From Hypericibacter sp049323455 (lineage in GTDB: Bacteria > Pseudomonadota > Alphaproteobacteria > Dongiales > Dongiaceae): a stretch of DNA of 64,000 bases. Below the pieces are notes generated by a model, which saw nothing but the letters and a program-made list of their open reading frames with translations, ran no database searches and was not told the origin of the DNA. Within the stretch, counting starts at the first letter, position 1. Each line of letters opens with the position of its first letter. Shown here one piece after another: positions 8,741-17,678 of this stretch. A program made the translations under genes and the position numbers. The DNA is taken from NCBI GenBank assembly GCA_049323455.1, contig JBMONF010000018.1, forward strand, positions 59,447 to 123,446, written 5' to 3'.

Positions 8741-10000
8741 TCAGTGGGCGACGCCGGCGGCGCCGTGCTCGTCGATCAGGTAGCCGGTGGAGAAGCGCTC
8801 GAGCGAGAAGGGGAGGTTGAGATCGTGCGGGCGGTCGTTGGCGATGGTGTGGGCGAAGACCCAGCCCGAGCCGGGCGTGGCTTTGAAGCCGCCGGTGCCC
8901 CAGCCGCAGTTGAAATACATGCCCTCGACCGGCGTCTTGCCGACGATGGGGCTGGCGTCCGGGCAGGTGTCCACGATGCCGCCCCAAGTGCGCATGATCT
9001 TGAGGCGGCTGAAGATCGGGAAGAGCTCGCACAGCGCGTTGAGCTGGTGCTCCAGGATGAAGGGGCTGCCGCGCTGGGCATAGGAGTTGTAGGCGTCGAT
9101 GCCGGCCCCCAGCACCAACTCGCCCTTGTCGGACTGGCTGACATAGACATGCACCGCGCCCGACATGACGACCGTGTTGAGGATCGGCTTGACCGGCTCC
9201 GAGACCATGGCCTGGAGCGGGTGGCTCTCGATCGGCAGCCGGAAACCCGCCATGGCGGCGACCACGCTGGCATGACCCGCCACCACGCAGCCCACCTTCT
9301 TGGCGCCGATGAAGCCGCGGGTGGTCTCCACCCCCTGCACCCGGCCGTTCGTGATGCGAAAGCCCGTGACCTCGCAGTTCTGGATGATGTCCACGCCGCG
9401 CGCGTCGGCGGCCCGCGCGAAGCCCCAGGCCACGGCGTCGTGGCGGGCGTTGCCGGCGCGGCGCTGCAGCGAGGCGCCCAGCACCGGATAGCGGGCGTTG
9501 GGGTTGGTGTTGACGATGGGGCAGTAGGCCTTCACCTGCTCGGCGTTGAGGAACTCCGAGTCGATACCGTTGAGGTAGATGGCGTTGACGCGCCGGTTGA
9601 GCTCGCGCAGGTCGTGCTGGGTGTGCGCGAGGCTGAGGAGGCCGCGCTGGGAGAACATCACGTTGAAGTTCAGCTCCTGGGACAGGCTCTCCCAGAGCTT
9701 GAGCGAATGCTCGTAAAGATGCGCGCTTTCGTCCCAAAGATAGTTCGACCGGACGATGGTGGTGTTGCGCCCGGTGTTGCCGCCGCCGAGCCACCCCTTC
9801 TCGATCACCGCGACGTTGGTGACCCCGTGCTCCTTGGCCAGGTAGTAGGCCGTTGCCAGCCCGTGGCCGCCGCCGCCGACGATGACCACGTCATATTCCG
9901 GCTTGGGCTCCGGGCTGCGCCAGGCCGTCTGCCAGTCCTGGTGGTAATTGAGGGCGTTACGAACGAGACTTATGATGGAATAACGAGACCTTATGGCCAT
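8741..10000 (-). CDS. soxB: sarcosine oxidase beta subunit
   Basis: Catalytic flavoprotein subunit (419 aa): carries covalent FMN and non-covalent FAD and oxidises sarcosine at the alpha/beta interface. Rossmann dinucleotide motif VIVGGGGHGLATAYYLA at about residues 39-55, followed by GWLGGGNTGRNTTIVRSNY, the DAO-family flavin signature, and a C-terminal GWGTGGFKATPGSG. The ATG at 10000 is chosen because GAGGGGAGG lies about 8 nt upstream; a TTG at 10018 would put that SD inside the gene. First gene of soxBDAG, divergent from the GlxA-type regulator across a repeat-bearing promoter region. Confidence 0.97.
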   Translation of the reverse strand: MAIRSRYSIISLVRNALNYHQDWQTAWRSPEPKPEYDVVIVGGGGHGLATAYYLAKEHGVTNVAVIEKGWLGGGNTGRNTTIVRSNYLWDESAHLYEHSLKLWESLSQELNFNVMFSQRGLLSLAHTQHDLRELNRRVNAIYLNGIDSEFLNAEQVKAYCPIVNTNPNARYPVLGASLQRRAGNARHDAVAWGFARAADARGVDIIQNCEVTGFRITNGRVQGVETTRGFIGAKKVGCVVAGHASVVAAMAGFRLPIESHPLQAMVSEPVKPILNTVVMSGAVHVYVSQSDKGELVLGAGIDAYNSYAQRGSPFILEHQLNALCELFPIFSRLKIMRTWGGIVDTCPDASPIVGKTPVEGMYFNCGWGTGGFKATPGSGWVFAHTIANDRPHDLNLPFSLERFSTGYLIDEHGAAGVAH

Positions 10001-10032
10001 GGACTGGCCTCCCCTCAAGCGCGCGGGCCGCC

Positions 10033-10106
10033 AAAATGGCAGCGCCTCTTACGAGTTGCAAGCGCCGACACGCCGCGCTTTCGGGGCGGAAAATGGCAGG
10101 CTTGCA
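10033..10106. promoter_or_regulatory. candidate regulator sites in the soxB/glxA divergent promoter region
   Basis: The 200-nt spacer between soxB and the regulator holds an exact 10-bp direct repeat, AAAATGGCAG, at 10033-10042 and 10090-10099, and an exact 7-bp inverted repeat, TGCAAGC at 10057-10063 against GCTTGCA at 10100-10106. A lower-GC stretch (10106-10150), suitable for promoters, follows. Paired direct half-sites are what AraC-family proteins bind, so control of both transcripts by the adjacent regulator is a reasonable inference, not shown. Confidence 0.45.
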
Positions 10107-10206
10107 GGATTTTTGATCTTGCGGCATCACGTCACCATTTATTCATTTAGCGACATGGCTTAAAGTGCGCGACCAACGACTTGGCCGCAGCCTTCTGGAC
10201 CCTTCG

Positions 10207-11226
10207 ATGTTTGGCGACCCGCCCCGCGAACTACCGCAGGAGATCGCGTTCCTGCTCGTGCCCAATTTCTCGATGAACGCCTTCAGCTCGGCGGTGGAGC
10301 CGCTGCGACTCGCCAACCGCGCCAGCGGGCGCGAGCTCTATCGCTGGCATTTGTTCTCGCCCGACGGCAAGCCGGTCGCGGCCAGCAACGGCATCGCGCT
10401 GCATCCCGAGGGCAGCGCCGATCAGGCGGCCGCCTACCACACGGTGATCCTGTGCGCCGGCATCGACGCGCATCTTTATAACGACCGTGCTCTGTTCGCC
10501 GCACTCCGGCGCTGCGACCGGCAGGGTGCCGATATTGGCGCGCTCTGCACTGGCAGCCACATCCTTGCGCGCGCCGGCCTGCTCGACGGCTATCGCTGCA
10601 CCATCCACTGGGAGAACATGGCCGGTTTCGGCGAGGATTTCCCGCAGATCGAGGTGACCTCCGAGCTGTTCGAGATCGACCGCAACCGCTTCACCTGCTC
10701 GGGCGGCATCGCCTCGCTCGACATGATGCTGAACCTGATCGCGCAGCAGCACGGCCACGAGCTGGCGGCCGCGGTCTCCGACCAGTTCATCCACGAGCGC
10801 ATCCGCGATCGCCACGACCATCAGCGCATGGCGCTGCCGGCGCGGCTCGGCGTGCGCCATCCGAAGCTCCTCTCCGTCATCAAGCTGATGGAGGATCACC
10901 TGGAAGAGCCGTTGGAGCGCCACGACCTGGCCGAGGCGGCCGGGCTCTCGAACCGACAGCTCGAGCGGCTGTTCCGCAAATATCTCAACCGCTCGCCCGC
11001 GCGCTACTATGTCGAGCTCAGGCTCAACCGGGCGCGCCTGCTGCTGCTCCAGACCAACATGTCGGTCATCGACGTGGCGCTCGCCTGCGGCTTCGTCTCG
11101 GCCTCGCACTTCTCCAAATGCTACCGCGACTTCTTCGGCCGCACGCCGCGGCGCGAGCGCAGCGCTCCGACGCTGGCCGGCGCGCCGCGCACCGGCGCTT
11201 CCGAAAAGATCAAGGGCGCCGCCTGA
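10207..11226 (+). CDS. GlxA-family (DJ-1/PfpI + AraC) transcriptional regulator, GbdR-like
   Basis: Transcription regulator of 339 aa with an N-terminal amidotransferase-like sensing domain (residues about 10-180; IAFLLVPNFSMNAFSSAVEPLRLANR, GALCTGSHILARAG with the elbow Cys) and a C-terminal AraC helix-turn-helix pair (LEERHDLAEAAGLSNRQLERLF-type block, then VALACGFVSASHFSKCYRDFFG). In pseudomonads the relative GbdR activates betaine, DMG and sarcosine catabolic genes; its place here between soxBDAG and the DMG dehydrogenase gene supports the same role. No good SD precedes either the ATG at 10207 or an in-frame GTG at 10165; I take the ATG because the conserved domain starts shortly after it. 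Confidence 0.9.
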   Translation: MFGDPPRELPQEIAFLLVPNFSMNAFSSAVEPLRLANRASGRELYRWHLFSPDGKPVAASNGIALHPEGSADQAAAYHTVILCAGIDAHLYNDRALFAALRRCDRQGADIGALCTGSHILARAGLLDGYRCTIHWENMAGFGEDFPQIEVTSELFEIDRNRFTCSGGIASLDMMLNLIAQQHGHELAAAVSDQFIHERIRDRHDHQRMALPARLGVRHPKLLSVIKLMEDHLEEPLERHDLAEAAGLSNRQLERLFRKYLNRSPARYYVELRLNRARLLLLQTNMSVIDVALACGFVSASHFSKCYRDFFGRTPRRERSAPTLAGAPRTGASEKIKGAA

Positions 11227-11355
11227 TCGCGGGACGCCGCGCCCTTCCATGGTGTCAGCTCGGCCGCGTCGAATGGCCTCCCCGGAGGGAGACTTGAGGG
11301 GAGCCGTCGCCCGCCGCTAAAGTCCGAGCGCGAACCAAGCGGCAGTGGGGCTTCG

Positions 11356-13776
11356 ATGAAATCGCATGCGAGAGTGGTGATCGTTGGCGGCGGCGTGATG
11401 GGCGTGGGTCTGCTCTATCACCTGGCGCTCGAGGGCTGGACCGACATCGTGCTGGTCGAGAAGGGCGAGCTGACCTCCGGCTCCACCTGGCATGCGGCGG
11501 GCCAGTGCCCGCACTTCAACGGCTCGCTCAACATGACCAAGGTGCATGTCTACGGCACCGAGCTCTATCCCCAGCTCGAGAAGCTGACGGGCCAGGCGGT
11601 GAGCTGGCACGGCTGCGGGGGCTTGCGGCTCGCCACCACCGACGAGGAGGTGAGCTGGCTGAAGCAGGTCTACGGCATCTCGAAGCTCGCCGGCTACGAG
11701 GCCCACATCATCGGCCCCAACGAGATCAAGCAGCACCATCCCTTCCTCGATTCCTTCGGCGTCAAGGCCGCCTTCCTCACCGTCACGGACGGCCATGTGG
11801 CGCCTGCCGACATCACCAACGCGATGGCCGCGGGCGCGCGCAAGCTCGGCGCCGAGATCTACCGGCGCACCCGCGTCACCGACATCAAGCTCCTGAAGAC
11901 CGGCGAATGGCAGGTCATCACCGACCAGGGCAACATCGTTTGCGAGCATGTCGTCAACTCGGCCGGCTCCTACTGCGACGTGGTCGGCTCCTGGACCGGC
12001 CATAACGTGCCGATCGCCAACATGCTCCACCACTACGTGATCACCGAGCCGCTTCCGGAGCTGATCGAGCTCGAGAAGGAGCTGCCGGTGGTGCGCGATC
12101 CCTATTCGCACGCTTATCTCCGCGAGGAGACCAACGGCGTGCTGGTCGGCCCTTACGAGACGGCGGGCGCCCATGTCTGCTGGGACGGAAAGCCGCCGGC
12201 CTGGGACTTCGAGAGCGAGCTGATCGCGCCGGAGCTCGATCGCCTGACGCCCTGGCTCGAGAAGGCGGCCGAGCGCCTGCCGCTCTTCGCCAAGGCGGGG
12301 CTCAAATCGATCATCTCCGGCGCCATCACCCACACGCCCGACGGCGTCTATCTCTCGGGGCCGGCGCCCGGACCCCGGAACTACTGGATGCATTGCGGCG
12401 CCTCGATCGGCATCTGCCAGGGCGGCGGCGCCGGCAAGTATCTGGCGCAGTGGATGGTGCACGGCCAGGCCGAGATCAACATGCGCGAGTTCGATCCGCG
12501 CCGCTTCGGCAACTGGGCGACCAAGGACTACACGACCACGGTCTCCATCGCCGACTACCATCACATGTATTACTGCTACAAGCCGGCCGAGCAGCACGAG
12601 GTCGGCCGGGGCCTGCGCAAGTCCGCGATCCACGACAAGCTCGCCGCCGCCGGCGCGCAGTTCGCCCAAGTGTTCGGCTGGGAGCGCGCGCGCTGGTACG
12701 ATCCGAGCAGGAAGGGCGAGGTCTTCTCCTTCAAGCGCTCGAACTGGTGGGACGCGGTCAAGGCGGAATGCCTCGCCGTGCGCGAGCGCGTCGGGCTCAT
12801 GGATCTCTCGACCTTCGCCAAGTTCGACGTGAAGGGTCCCGATGCCTATTCATTCCTGGAGCGCATCTTCGCCAACAAGGTGCCGGCCAGGGACGGCGGC
12901 ATCATGCTGGGCCATCTCCTCAACGAGAACGGCTTCATCGAGAGCGAGATCACCGTCACGCGGCTTGCGCCCGACCATTTCTACCTGCTCTCGGCCGCGG
13001 CGGCGCAGCTCTACGACATGGACCAGCTGCGTTGGCGCCTGAAAGAGGGCGAGCGCGTCACGGTCACCGATATCACCGACGATTTCGGCGTGCTGGTGCT
13101 GGCGGGGCCCAAGGCGCGCGAGGTGCTTTCGGCCTGCACCAAGGCCGACCTCACCAACGCCTCGTTCCGCTGGCTGACGGCCAAGGAGATCGAGGTCGCG
13201 GGCGTGGCCGGTGTCAGGGCGCTCAGGGTCAACTATGTGGGCGAGCTCGGCTGGGAGCTACATGTGCCGATGAGGCGCATGCCGGCCGTGTTCGACGCGC
13301 TGATGGCGGCGGGCCAGAAGCACGGCATCAAGCTCTTCGGCACCTATGCCATGAACTCGCTCAGGATGGAGAAGGCCTATCGCGGCTGGGGCGGGGAGCT
13401 CACCAACGAGGTCACCATGATCGAGGGCGACATGGAGCGCTTCGTCCATCTGGGCAAGGAGTTCGTCGGCAAGGCGGCGACGCTGAAGTCGAAGCAGCAG
13501 GGGGCGCGCATCAAGCTCGTCTATCTGGCGGTCGAGGCCGCCGATTCCGATTGCCTCGGCAACGAGCCGGTCTATGTCGGCGACAGGCTCGTCGGCATCA
13601 CCACGGGCGGGGCCTACGGGCATGCGGTCGGCCAGTCGCTCGCCTTCGCCTATGTCGAGCCGGCCCTGGCGCAGGAAGGGCAGGGCTTCGAGATCATGAT
13701 GCAGGGCGAGCGCCGCAAGGCGCGCATCATCCCGCAGCCGGCCTGGGACCCGAAGAACGAGCGGTTGCGAGCATAG
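11356..13776 (+). CDS. dimethylglycine dehydrogenase-like FAD/GcvT oxidoreductase
   Basis: An 806-residue two-part enzyme of the DMGDH/sarcosine dehydrogenase family. The N-terminal DAO domain has the FAD motif VVIVGGGVMGVGLLYHLA (residues 7-24) and GSTWHAAGQCPHF, whose His is the covalent FAD site in relatives. The C-terminal half is a GcvT/aminomethyltransferase domain (residues about 420-800; LMDLSTFAKFDVKGPDA, VNYVGELGWELHVP, GTYAMNSLRMEKAYRGWGGELT). Known chemistry: oxidative demethylation of N-methylated glycines with transfer of the carbon to tetrahydrofolate. It sits downstream of the GbdR-like regulator in the same direction. Dimethylglycine is the likeliest substrate, but the paralogues (sarcosine, dimethylsulfonioacetate-type) are hard to separate by sequence. 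Confidence 0.9.
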   Translation: MKSHARVVIVGGGVMGVGLLYHLALEGWTDIVLVEKGELTSGSTWHAAGQCPHFNGSLNMTKVHVYGTELYPQLEKLTGQAVSWHGCGGLRLATTDEEVSWLKQVYGISKLAGYEAHIIGPNEIKQHHPFLDSFGVKAAFLTVTDGHVAPADITNAMAAGARKLGAEIYRRTRVTDIKLLKTGEWQVITDQGNIVCEHVVNSAGSYCDVVGSWTGHNVPIANMLHHYVITEPLPELIELEKELPVVRDPYSHAYLREETNGVLVGPYETAGAHVCWDGKPPAWDFESELIAPELDRLTPWLEKAAERLPLFAKAGLKSIISGAITHTPDGVYLSGPAPGPRNYWMHCGASIGICQGGGAGKYLAQWMVHGQAEINMREFDPRRFGNWATKDYTTTVSIADYHHMYYCYKPAEQHEVGRGLRKSAIHDKLAAAGAQFAQVFGWERARWYDPSRKGEVFSFKRSNWWDAVKAECLAVRERVGLMDLSTFAKFDVKGPDAYSFLERIFANKVPARDGGIMLGHLLNENGFIESEITVTRLAPDHFYLLSAAAAQLYDMDQLRWRLKEGERVTVTDITDDFGVLVLAGPKAREVLSACTKADLTNASFRWLTAKEIEVAGVAGVRALRVNYVGELGWELHVPMRRMPAVFDALMAAGQKHGIKLFGTYAMNSLRMEKAYRGWGGELTNEVTMIEGDMERFVHLGKEFVGKAATLKSKQQGARIKLVYLAVEAADSDCLGNEPVYVGDRLVGITTGGAYGHAVGQSLAFAYVEPALAQEGQGFEIMMQGERRKARIIPQPAWDPKNERLRA

Positions 13777-13897
13777 ACGGCTGGGCTTGTCGGCCCTCGC
13801 CCCGGGGCGGTCGTGCTGCCGCCTCGCCTCGACCTCGTCGGGCCGGTATCGGTTGCCGGGGCGAACGGGTCGGGTGCGCCGGCCGCGCGGATGCGGA

Positions 13898-15256
13898 ATG
13901 GAGATGGCCCGATTGTCTGGAGTTCGTGCGCCGTCCGAGCCCTTTCCGTTCCATGTGGTGGCCAAGCCCATCGGCCCTCGATGCAATCTCGACTGCACCT
14001 ATTGCTACTACCTCGAGAAGGAGCGCCTCTATCCGCAGGAGCGGAAGTTCCGGATGGAGGATGCCGTTCTCGAGCGCTTCATCCGCGACTACATCGCGTC
14101 CCGGGACGCGGCCGGCGCTTCCGAGATCTGGTTCACTTGGCAGGGCGGCGAGCCCACCTTGCTCGGCATCGAATACTTCGCGCGGATCGTGGCGCTGCAG
14201 GAGAAGCACCGGCCGGCTCGAAAAGCGGTCCGGAACGCGATTCAGACGAACGGCACGCTGCTGACGGAGGAATGGGCGCGCTTCCTGCGCCGGCACGGCT
14301 TCCTGGTCGGCCTCAGCATCGACGGCCCGCCGCCCGTGCACGACGGCAATCGCCGTGACCGTCGCGGAGGACCGACCTCGGGCCGCGTGGCGGCGGCGCT
14401 CGACCTTCTTCGCGCCCATCGGGTCGAATTCAACGCGCTGACGGTGGTCAGCAGCGCCAATGTGCACCACCCCCTGGAGGTGTACCGTTTCCTGCGCGAC
14501 CACGGGGTGGCCTTCATGCAGTTCATCCCGGTGGTCGAGCGGATCGACGCGGAAGGCCGGCTCGCCGGGCCCCCGCAGGGTATCGCGGACGATAGCGCGC
14601 TGCGGCTGGCGCCGTGGAGCGTGCGGCCCGAGGACTATGGCGAATTTCTCTGCGTCGTCTTCGACGAATGGGTCCGCCGCGACGTGGGGCGGGTGTTCGT
14701 GCAGTTCTTCGAACTGCAGCTCGGACTGTGGGCGGGCGCGCCCTCGACGTTGTGCGTGTTCGCGGAGACCTGCGGCCAAGGGCCGGCGCTGGAGCATAAC
14801 GGCGATCTTTACGCCTGCGACCACTACGTCTATCCCGAATACCGCCTGGGCAACATCATGGAGCAGCCGGTCGGATTGCTGGCCGCCTCGCCGGCGCAGC
14901 GCCGCTTCGGGGACGACAAGCGCGAGAGCCTGCCGCGCTGCTGCCGCGAATGCCGCTACCGCTTCGCCTGCAACGGCGGGTGCCCCAAGCACCGGTTTCT
15001 GCCGGCTCCCGGCGGCGGCGGCGAGGCGAAGCTCAACTATTTCTGCGCTTCCAACCGCCGCTTCTTCGGGCACGCGGGCCCGGTCCTCGAGGTCATGGCG
15101 CAGCTCGTCCGGCGGCGGATTCCCGCCGGGGCGATCATGCGGGTTCTGGCGGATGCCGAGCGGCGGCGGGCGGGTCGCAACGACTCCTGTCCGTGCGGCA
15201 GCGGCAGAAAGTTCAAGCGGTGCTGCGGCGCCACGGTAGCCCGCCGCGGATCGTGA
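13898..15256 (+). CDS. SPASM-domain radical SAM protein (anaerobic sulfatase-maturase type) with C-terminal SEC-C motif
   Basis: Radical SAM enzyme of 452 aa. The AdoMet 4Fe-4S motif CNLDCTYC uses Cys29, Cys33 and Cys36. WQGGEPTLLG and GLSIDGPP follow as in anaerobic sulfatase-maturating enzymes, which convert an active-site Cys or Ser to formylglycine. The SPASM cysteines are at CVFAETC, ACDHYVYPEY and CRECRYRFACNGGCPKH. The extreme C-terminus adds a SEC-C zinc motif (Cys431, Cys433, Cys442, Cys443). No sulfatase (CxPxR) gene is in the window, so the target protein is elsewhere or of another kind. The ATG at 13898 is uncertain; 13904 is also possible, and neither has a strong SD. Confidence 0.85.
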   Translation: MEMARLSGVRAPSEPFPFHVVAKPIGPRCNLDCTYCYYLEKERLYPQERKFRMEDAVLERFIRDYIASRDAAGASEIWFTWQGGEPTLLGIEYFARIVALQEKHRPARKAVRNAIQTNGTLLTEEWARFLRRHGFLVGLSIDGPPPVHDGNRRDRRGGPTSGRVAAALDLLRAHRVEFNALTVVSSANVHHPLEVYRFLRDHGVAFMQFIPVVERIDAEGRLAGPPQGIADDSALRLAPWSVRPEDYGEFLCVVFDEWVRRDVGRVFVQFFELQLGLWAGAPSTLCVFAETCGQGPALEHNGDLYACDHYVYPEYRLGNIMEQPVGLLAASPAQRRFGDDKRESLPRCCRECRYRFACNGGCPKHRFLPAPGGGGEAKLNYFCASNRRFFGHAGPVLEVMAQLVRRRIPAGAIMRVLADAERRRAGRNDSCPCGSGRKFKRCCGATVARRGS

Positions 15257-15324
15257 GGACTCCGCCAAGCGTCGTCCCCGGCCGCCTGGCGCCTACGGGC
15301 GAAGGCGGAGCGAGCGAGAGAGCC

Positions 15325-15888
15325 TCACACCGCGAACGCCCAGGGCTTGCGGCCGAGGATGCGACGCACCATCGGCTCGAAGGCCTCCATCGGCAGGGTG
15401 TCGTAGTTCGGATCGAACGAGGTCTGGTCCCACTTCTCGCAGAAGGCGGCCGTGCGCTCGAACATCGGATGGTCTCGATAGGCCTCGCGCGCGTTCCGGT
15501 CGAGCCCGTAATGGTGCCAGAAGTAGTAGCCCTGGAAGATGCCGTGATGCTTGACCAGCCAGTGGTTGTCCTTGGAGACGTAAGGCTGGAGGATGGCGGC
15601 GGCGAGATCGGAGTGGTTCTCGGGCGCCATGATGTCGCCGATGTCGTGGAAGAGGGCCACCACCACGGTCTCCTCGTCGGCGCCGTCCCGGAGCGCGCGC
15701 GTGGCGGTCTGCAGCGAATGCTGGTAGCGGTCGATCTTGTAGCCCATCTTGTCGCCCGCCAGGCGCTCGAGCTGGCGCATCAGCTCGTCCGGGAGGTTCC
15801 GGCTGTGCTTCTGGTAAAGGCGGTCGAGGAGCTGGTAGTCCTCGGTGGTGCCGTCCTCCATGCGAATGAAGCTGACCGTCTCTTCCAT
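15325..15888 (-). CDS. HD-domain protein, candidate mixed-valent diiron oxygenase (PhnZ/TmpB/MIOX-like)
   Basis: A 187-residue HD-fold protein with a full binuclear metal set: His57, His81-Asp82, His92, His114 or His115, and a late Asp (Asp154 in KWDQ). PhnZ and TmpB, which oxidatively cleave organophosphonates, have the same ligand order, a WD near the last ligand, and an N-terminal YxxE that gates the site; here Tyr50-x-x-Asp53 precedes His57. TmpB acts on hydroxylated trimethylammonio-ethylphosphonate and yields glycine betaine, so a betaine-catabolism neighbour is suggestive. Ordinary HD phosphohydrolase remains the alternative. Strong SD (AGAGGGGG) before the ATG at 15888. Divergent from the next gene by 83 nt. 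Confidence 0.7.
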   Translation of the reverse strand: MEETVSFIRMEDGTTEDYQLLDRLYQKHSRNLPDELMRQLERLAGDKMGYKIDRYQHSLQTATRALRDGADEETVVVALFHDIGDIMAPENHSDLAAAILQPYVSKDNHWLVKHHGIFQGYYFWHHYGLDRNAREAYRDHPMFERTAAFCEKWDQTSFDPNYDTLPMEAFEPMVRRILGRKPWAFAV

Positions 15889-15971
15889 GTCCCCCTCTTC
15901 TGGTCCTGCTTGGGCCGGCGCCGGGATCGTGCCATGATCCGTGCCGTCGTTGGTGGCCCGACCAATCTACC

Positions 15972-16658
15972 ATGAGCGTAACCCCAATTTCCAAGGCCCT
16001 GGCGGCACATGGGCTGATCCTGCGCGGCGGCTTCCAGCCGGCCGAGGAGGACGTGCTCCCCGAATTGGCCGGCGGCCGGCCAGCCCGGACGCTGCTCCTG
16101 GTGGGCAATGCAGGGCCGGCGATGTGGGAAGCCTTTGCCGAAGCGCCCGAATCCCAGGACGGCGCGCCGCACCCGCTCAACCGCTGGACCCGCCGCGTGA
16201 TCGAGGCCGTCGCGGCCGAGCTGGGTGCGCTGGCGCTGTTTCCCTTCGAGGCCGATCCGGCCTGGCCGTTCCAGCGCTGGGCCCTATGGGCGGAGCCCGT
16301 CTTCCGCTCGCCGCTGGGGATCTTGATTCACCCCGAGTTCGGTCTCTGGCATGCCTACCGGGCGGCCCTGCTGCTGGCGGAGCCGCTCAACCTGGTGCCG
16401 CCGCGCCGGGCCGAGAGCCCTTGCGAGGCTTGCGCCGAGAAGCCTTGCCTCTCGGCCTGCCCCGTGGGCGCCTTTCGGCCCGAGGGTTACGACGTGCCGG
16501 CCTGCCTTAACCACATCGAAGGCAGCGCCGGGCAGGATTGTCTCGATCTCGGTTGCCGGGCGCGGCGTGCCTGTCCGGTCGGGGCCGACTGGCGTTACGA
16601 CCCGGCTCAGGCCGGCTTTCACATGCGCGCCTTCCTCCGGGCCGCGCGAGGACGGTAG
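15972..16658 (+). CDS. ferredoxin-like 4Fe-4S protein (QueG-like C-terminal half)
   Basis: A 228-residue protein with a largely uncharacterised N-terminal domain (LLLVGNAGPAMWEAF; RWTRRVIEAVAAELGA) and a C-terminal ferredoxin module with two cysteine clusters, CEACAEKPCLSACPVGAF and CLDLGCRARRACPVGA, enough for two 4Fe-4S clusters. The arrangement resembles the reductase part of epoxyqueuosine reductase-type and corrinoid-reducing iron-sulfur proteins, but the B12-binding region is absent and the length is shorter. Probably a cytoplasmic electron carrier; its partner is unknown. Divergent from the HD-domain gene, so the two could share a control region. Confidence 0.75.
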   Translation: MSVTPISKALAAHGLILRGGFQPAEEDVLPELAGGRPARTLLLVGNAGPAMWEAFAEAPESQDGAPHPLNRWTRRVIEAVAAELGALALFPFEADPAWPFQRWALWAEPVFRSPLGILIHPEFGLWHAYRAALLLAEPLNLVPPRRAESPCEACAEKPCLSACPVGAFRPEGYDVPACLNHIEGSAGQDCLDLGCRARRACPVGADWRYDPAQAGFHMRAFLRAARGR

Positions 16659-16746
16659 TGCAGGAGGACGGATTGACGACTCGTCCATCGTGCTCCAACC
16701 ATGGCGGTCCCTGGCGGGCGCGTGATGGAGCGGACGAATAACGGAC

Positions 16747-17508
16747 ATGGGCATGCTCGGGCGGATCTTGATGGTGGTGCACAGCGAATGGCGCGAGAAG
16801 CGGATCGCCCCGCTGTTGCGCGCGCGCGGCTACGAGGTCGAGTGCTACTGTCCGGCGCAGGGCGACAAGCTGCCCGAGAATCGCGACGGCTATGCCGGCG
16901 CCATCGTGCTCGGCGGGGTGCAGAGCGCCAACGACGCCGATCGCGTCGACTATATGCGCCACGAACTCGATTGGATCGGGCGCTGGGTGGATGAGGGCCG
17001 ATGCTACCTCGGCATTTGTCTCGGCGGCCAGCTTCTCGCCAAGGCGTTGGGTGCTCGCGTGGATTTCCATCCCGAAGGACTGCACGAGATCGGCTATTTC
17101 CCGATCGAGCCGACCTCCCAAGCGGGCGATCTCTTTGCCGGCCTCAGCCACGTCTATCACTGGCACAAGGAAGGCTTCGAGATTCCGCGAGGCGGCGAGT
17201 TGCTGGCGCGGGGCGAGCGCTTCCCGCATCAGGCCTTCCGCTGGCGCCAGGCCTATGGGCTGCAGTTCCATCCCGAGGTCACGGCCGACGATGTGCGCGG
17301 CTGGCTGGACGAAGCGGAGAATTACGACGAGCGGCCGGGCGCCCAACCGCGCCATCAGCATCTGGCCAACATCGCCGAGCACGATCCCAAGCTTCATCAT
17401 TGGACGGAGCGGTTCTTGGATCGATGGCTCGGGCTTTCCCGGGGCGCCGCGCCCAACGTCGAAGCGATGCCGGTTCGCGCGCTTTCTGCGCGCACGGCCT
17501 CGATTTAG
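16747..17508 (+). CDS. class I glutamine amidotransferase domain protein
   Basis: A stand-alone GATase1 of 253 aa, similar to GMP-synthase-type amidotransferase domains. Catalytic triad visible: Cys91 in GICLGGQ, His175 and Glu177 in FHPEV. The oxyanion strand GAIVLGGVQSAND precedes it. Such proteins hydrolyse glutamine or gamma-glutamyl amides; no synthetase partner lies beside it, so the acceptor or substrate is unknown. An ATG at 16753 is an alternative start. The 3' neighbour is the repeat lipoprotein on the same strand, 170 nt away. Confidence 0.8.
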   Translation: MGMLGRILMVVHSEWREKRIAPLLRARGYEVECYCPAQGDKLPENRDGYAGAIVLGGVQSANDADRVDYMRHELDWIGRWVDEGRCYLGICLGGQLLAKALGARVDFHPEGLHEIGYFPIEPTSQAGDLFAGLSHVYHWHKEGFEIPRGGELLARGERFPHQAFRWRQAYGLQFHPEVTADDVRGWLDEAENYDERPGAQPRHQHLANIAEHDPKLHHWTERFLDRWLGLSRGAAPNVEAMPVRALSARTASI

Positions 17509-17678
17509 CTTGCAAAAGAGCGATGCTGCGACCGCGAAATGATTCCGCGCTGCACGTGCGGAAACGCCGGCAATTGCGGAAACAAAAATACGCGTAACCC
17601 GTTGCGGCTTGTTGCCTGCGCCTCGCTGTTGTATGAGGGCGGCTATTCGACATTCCGATCCTACAGGGGGACCCCGCC

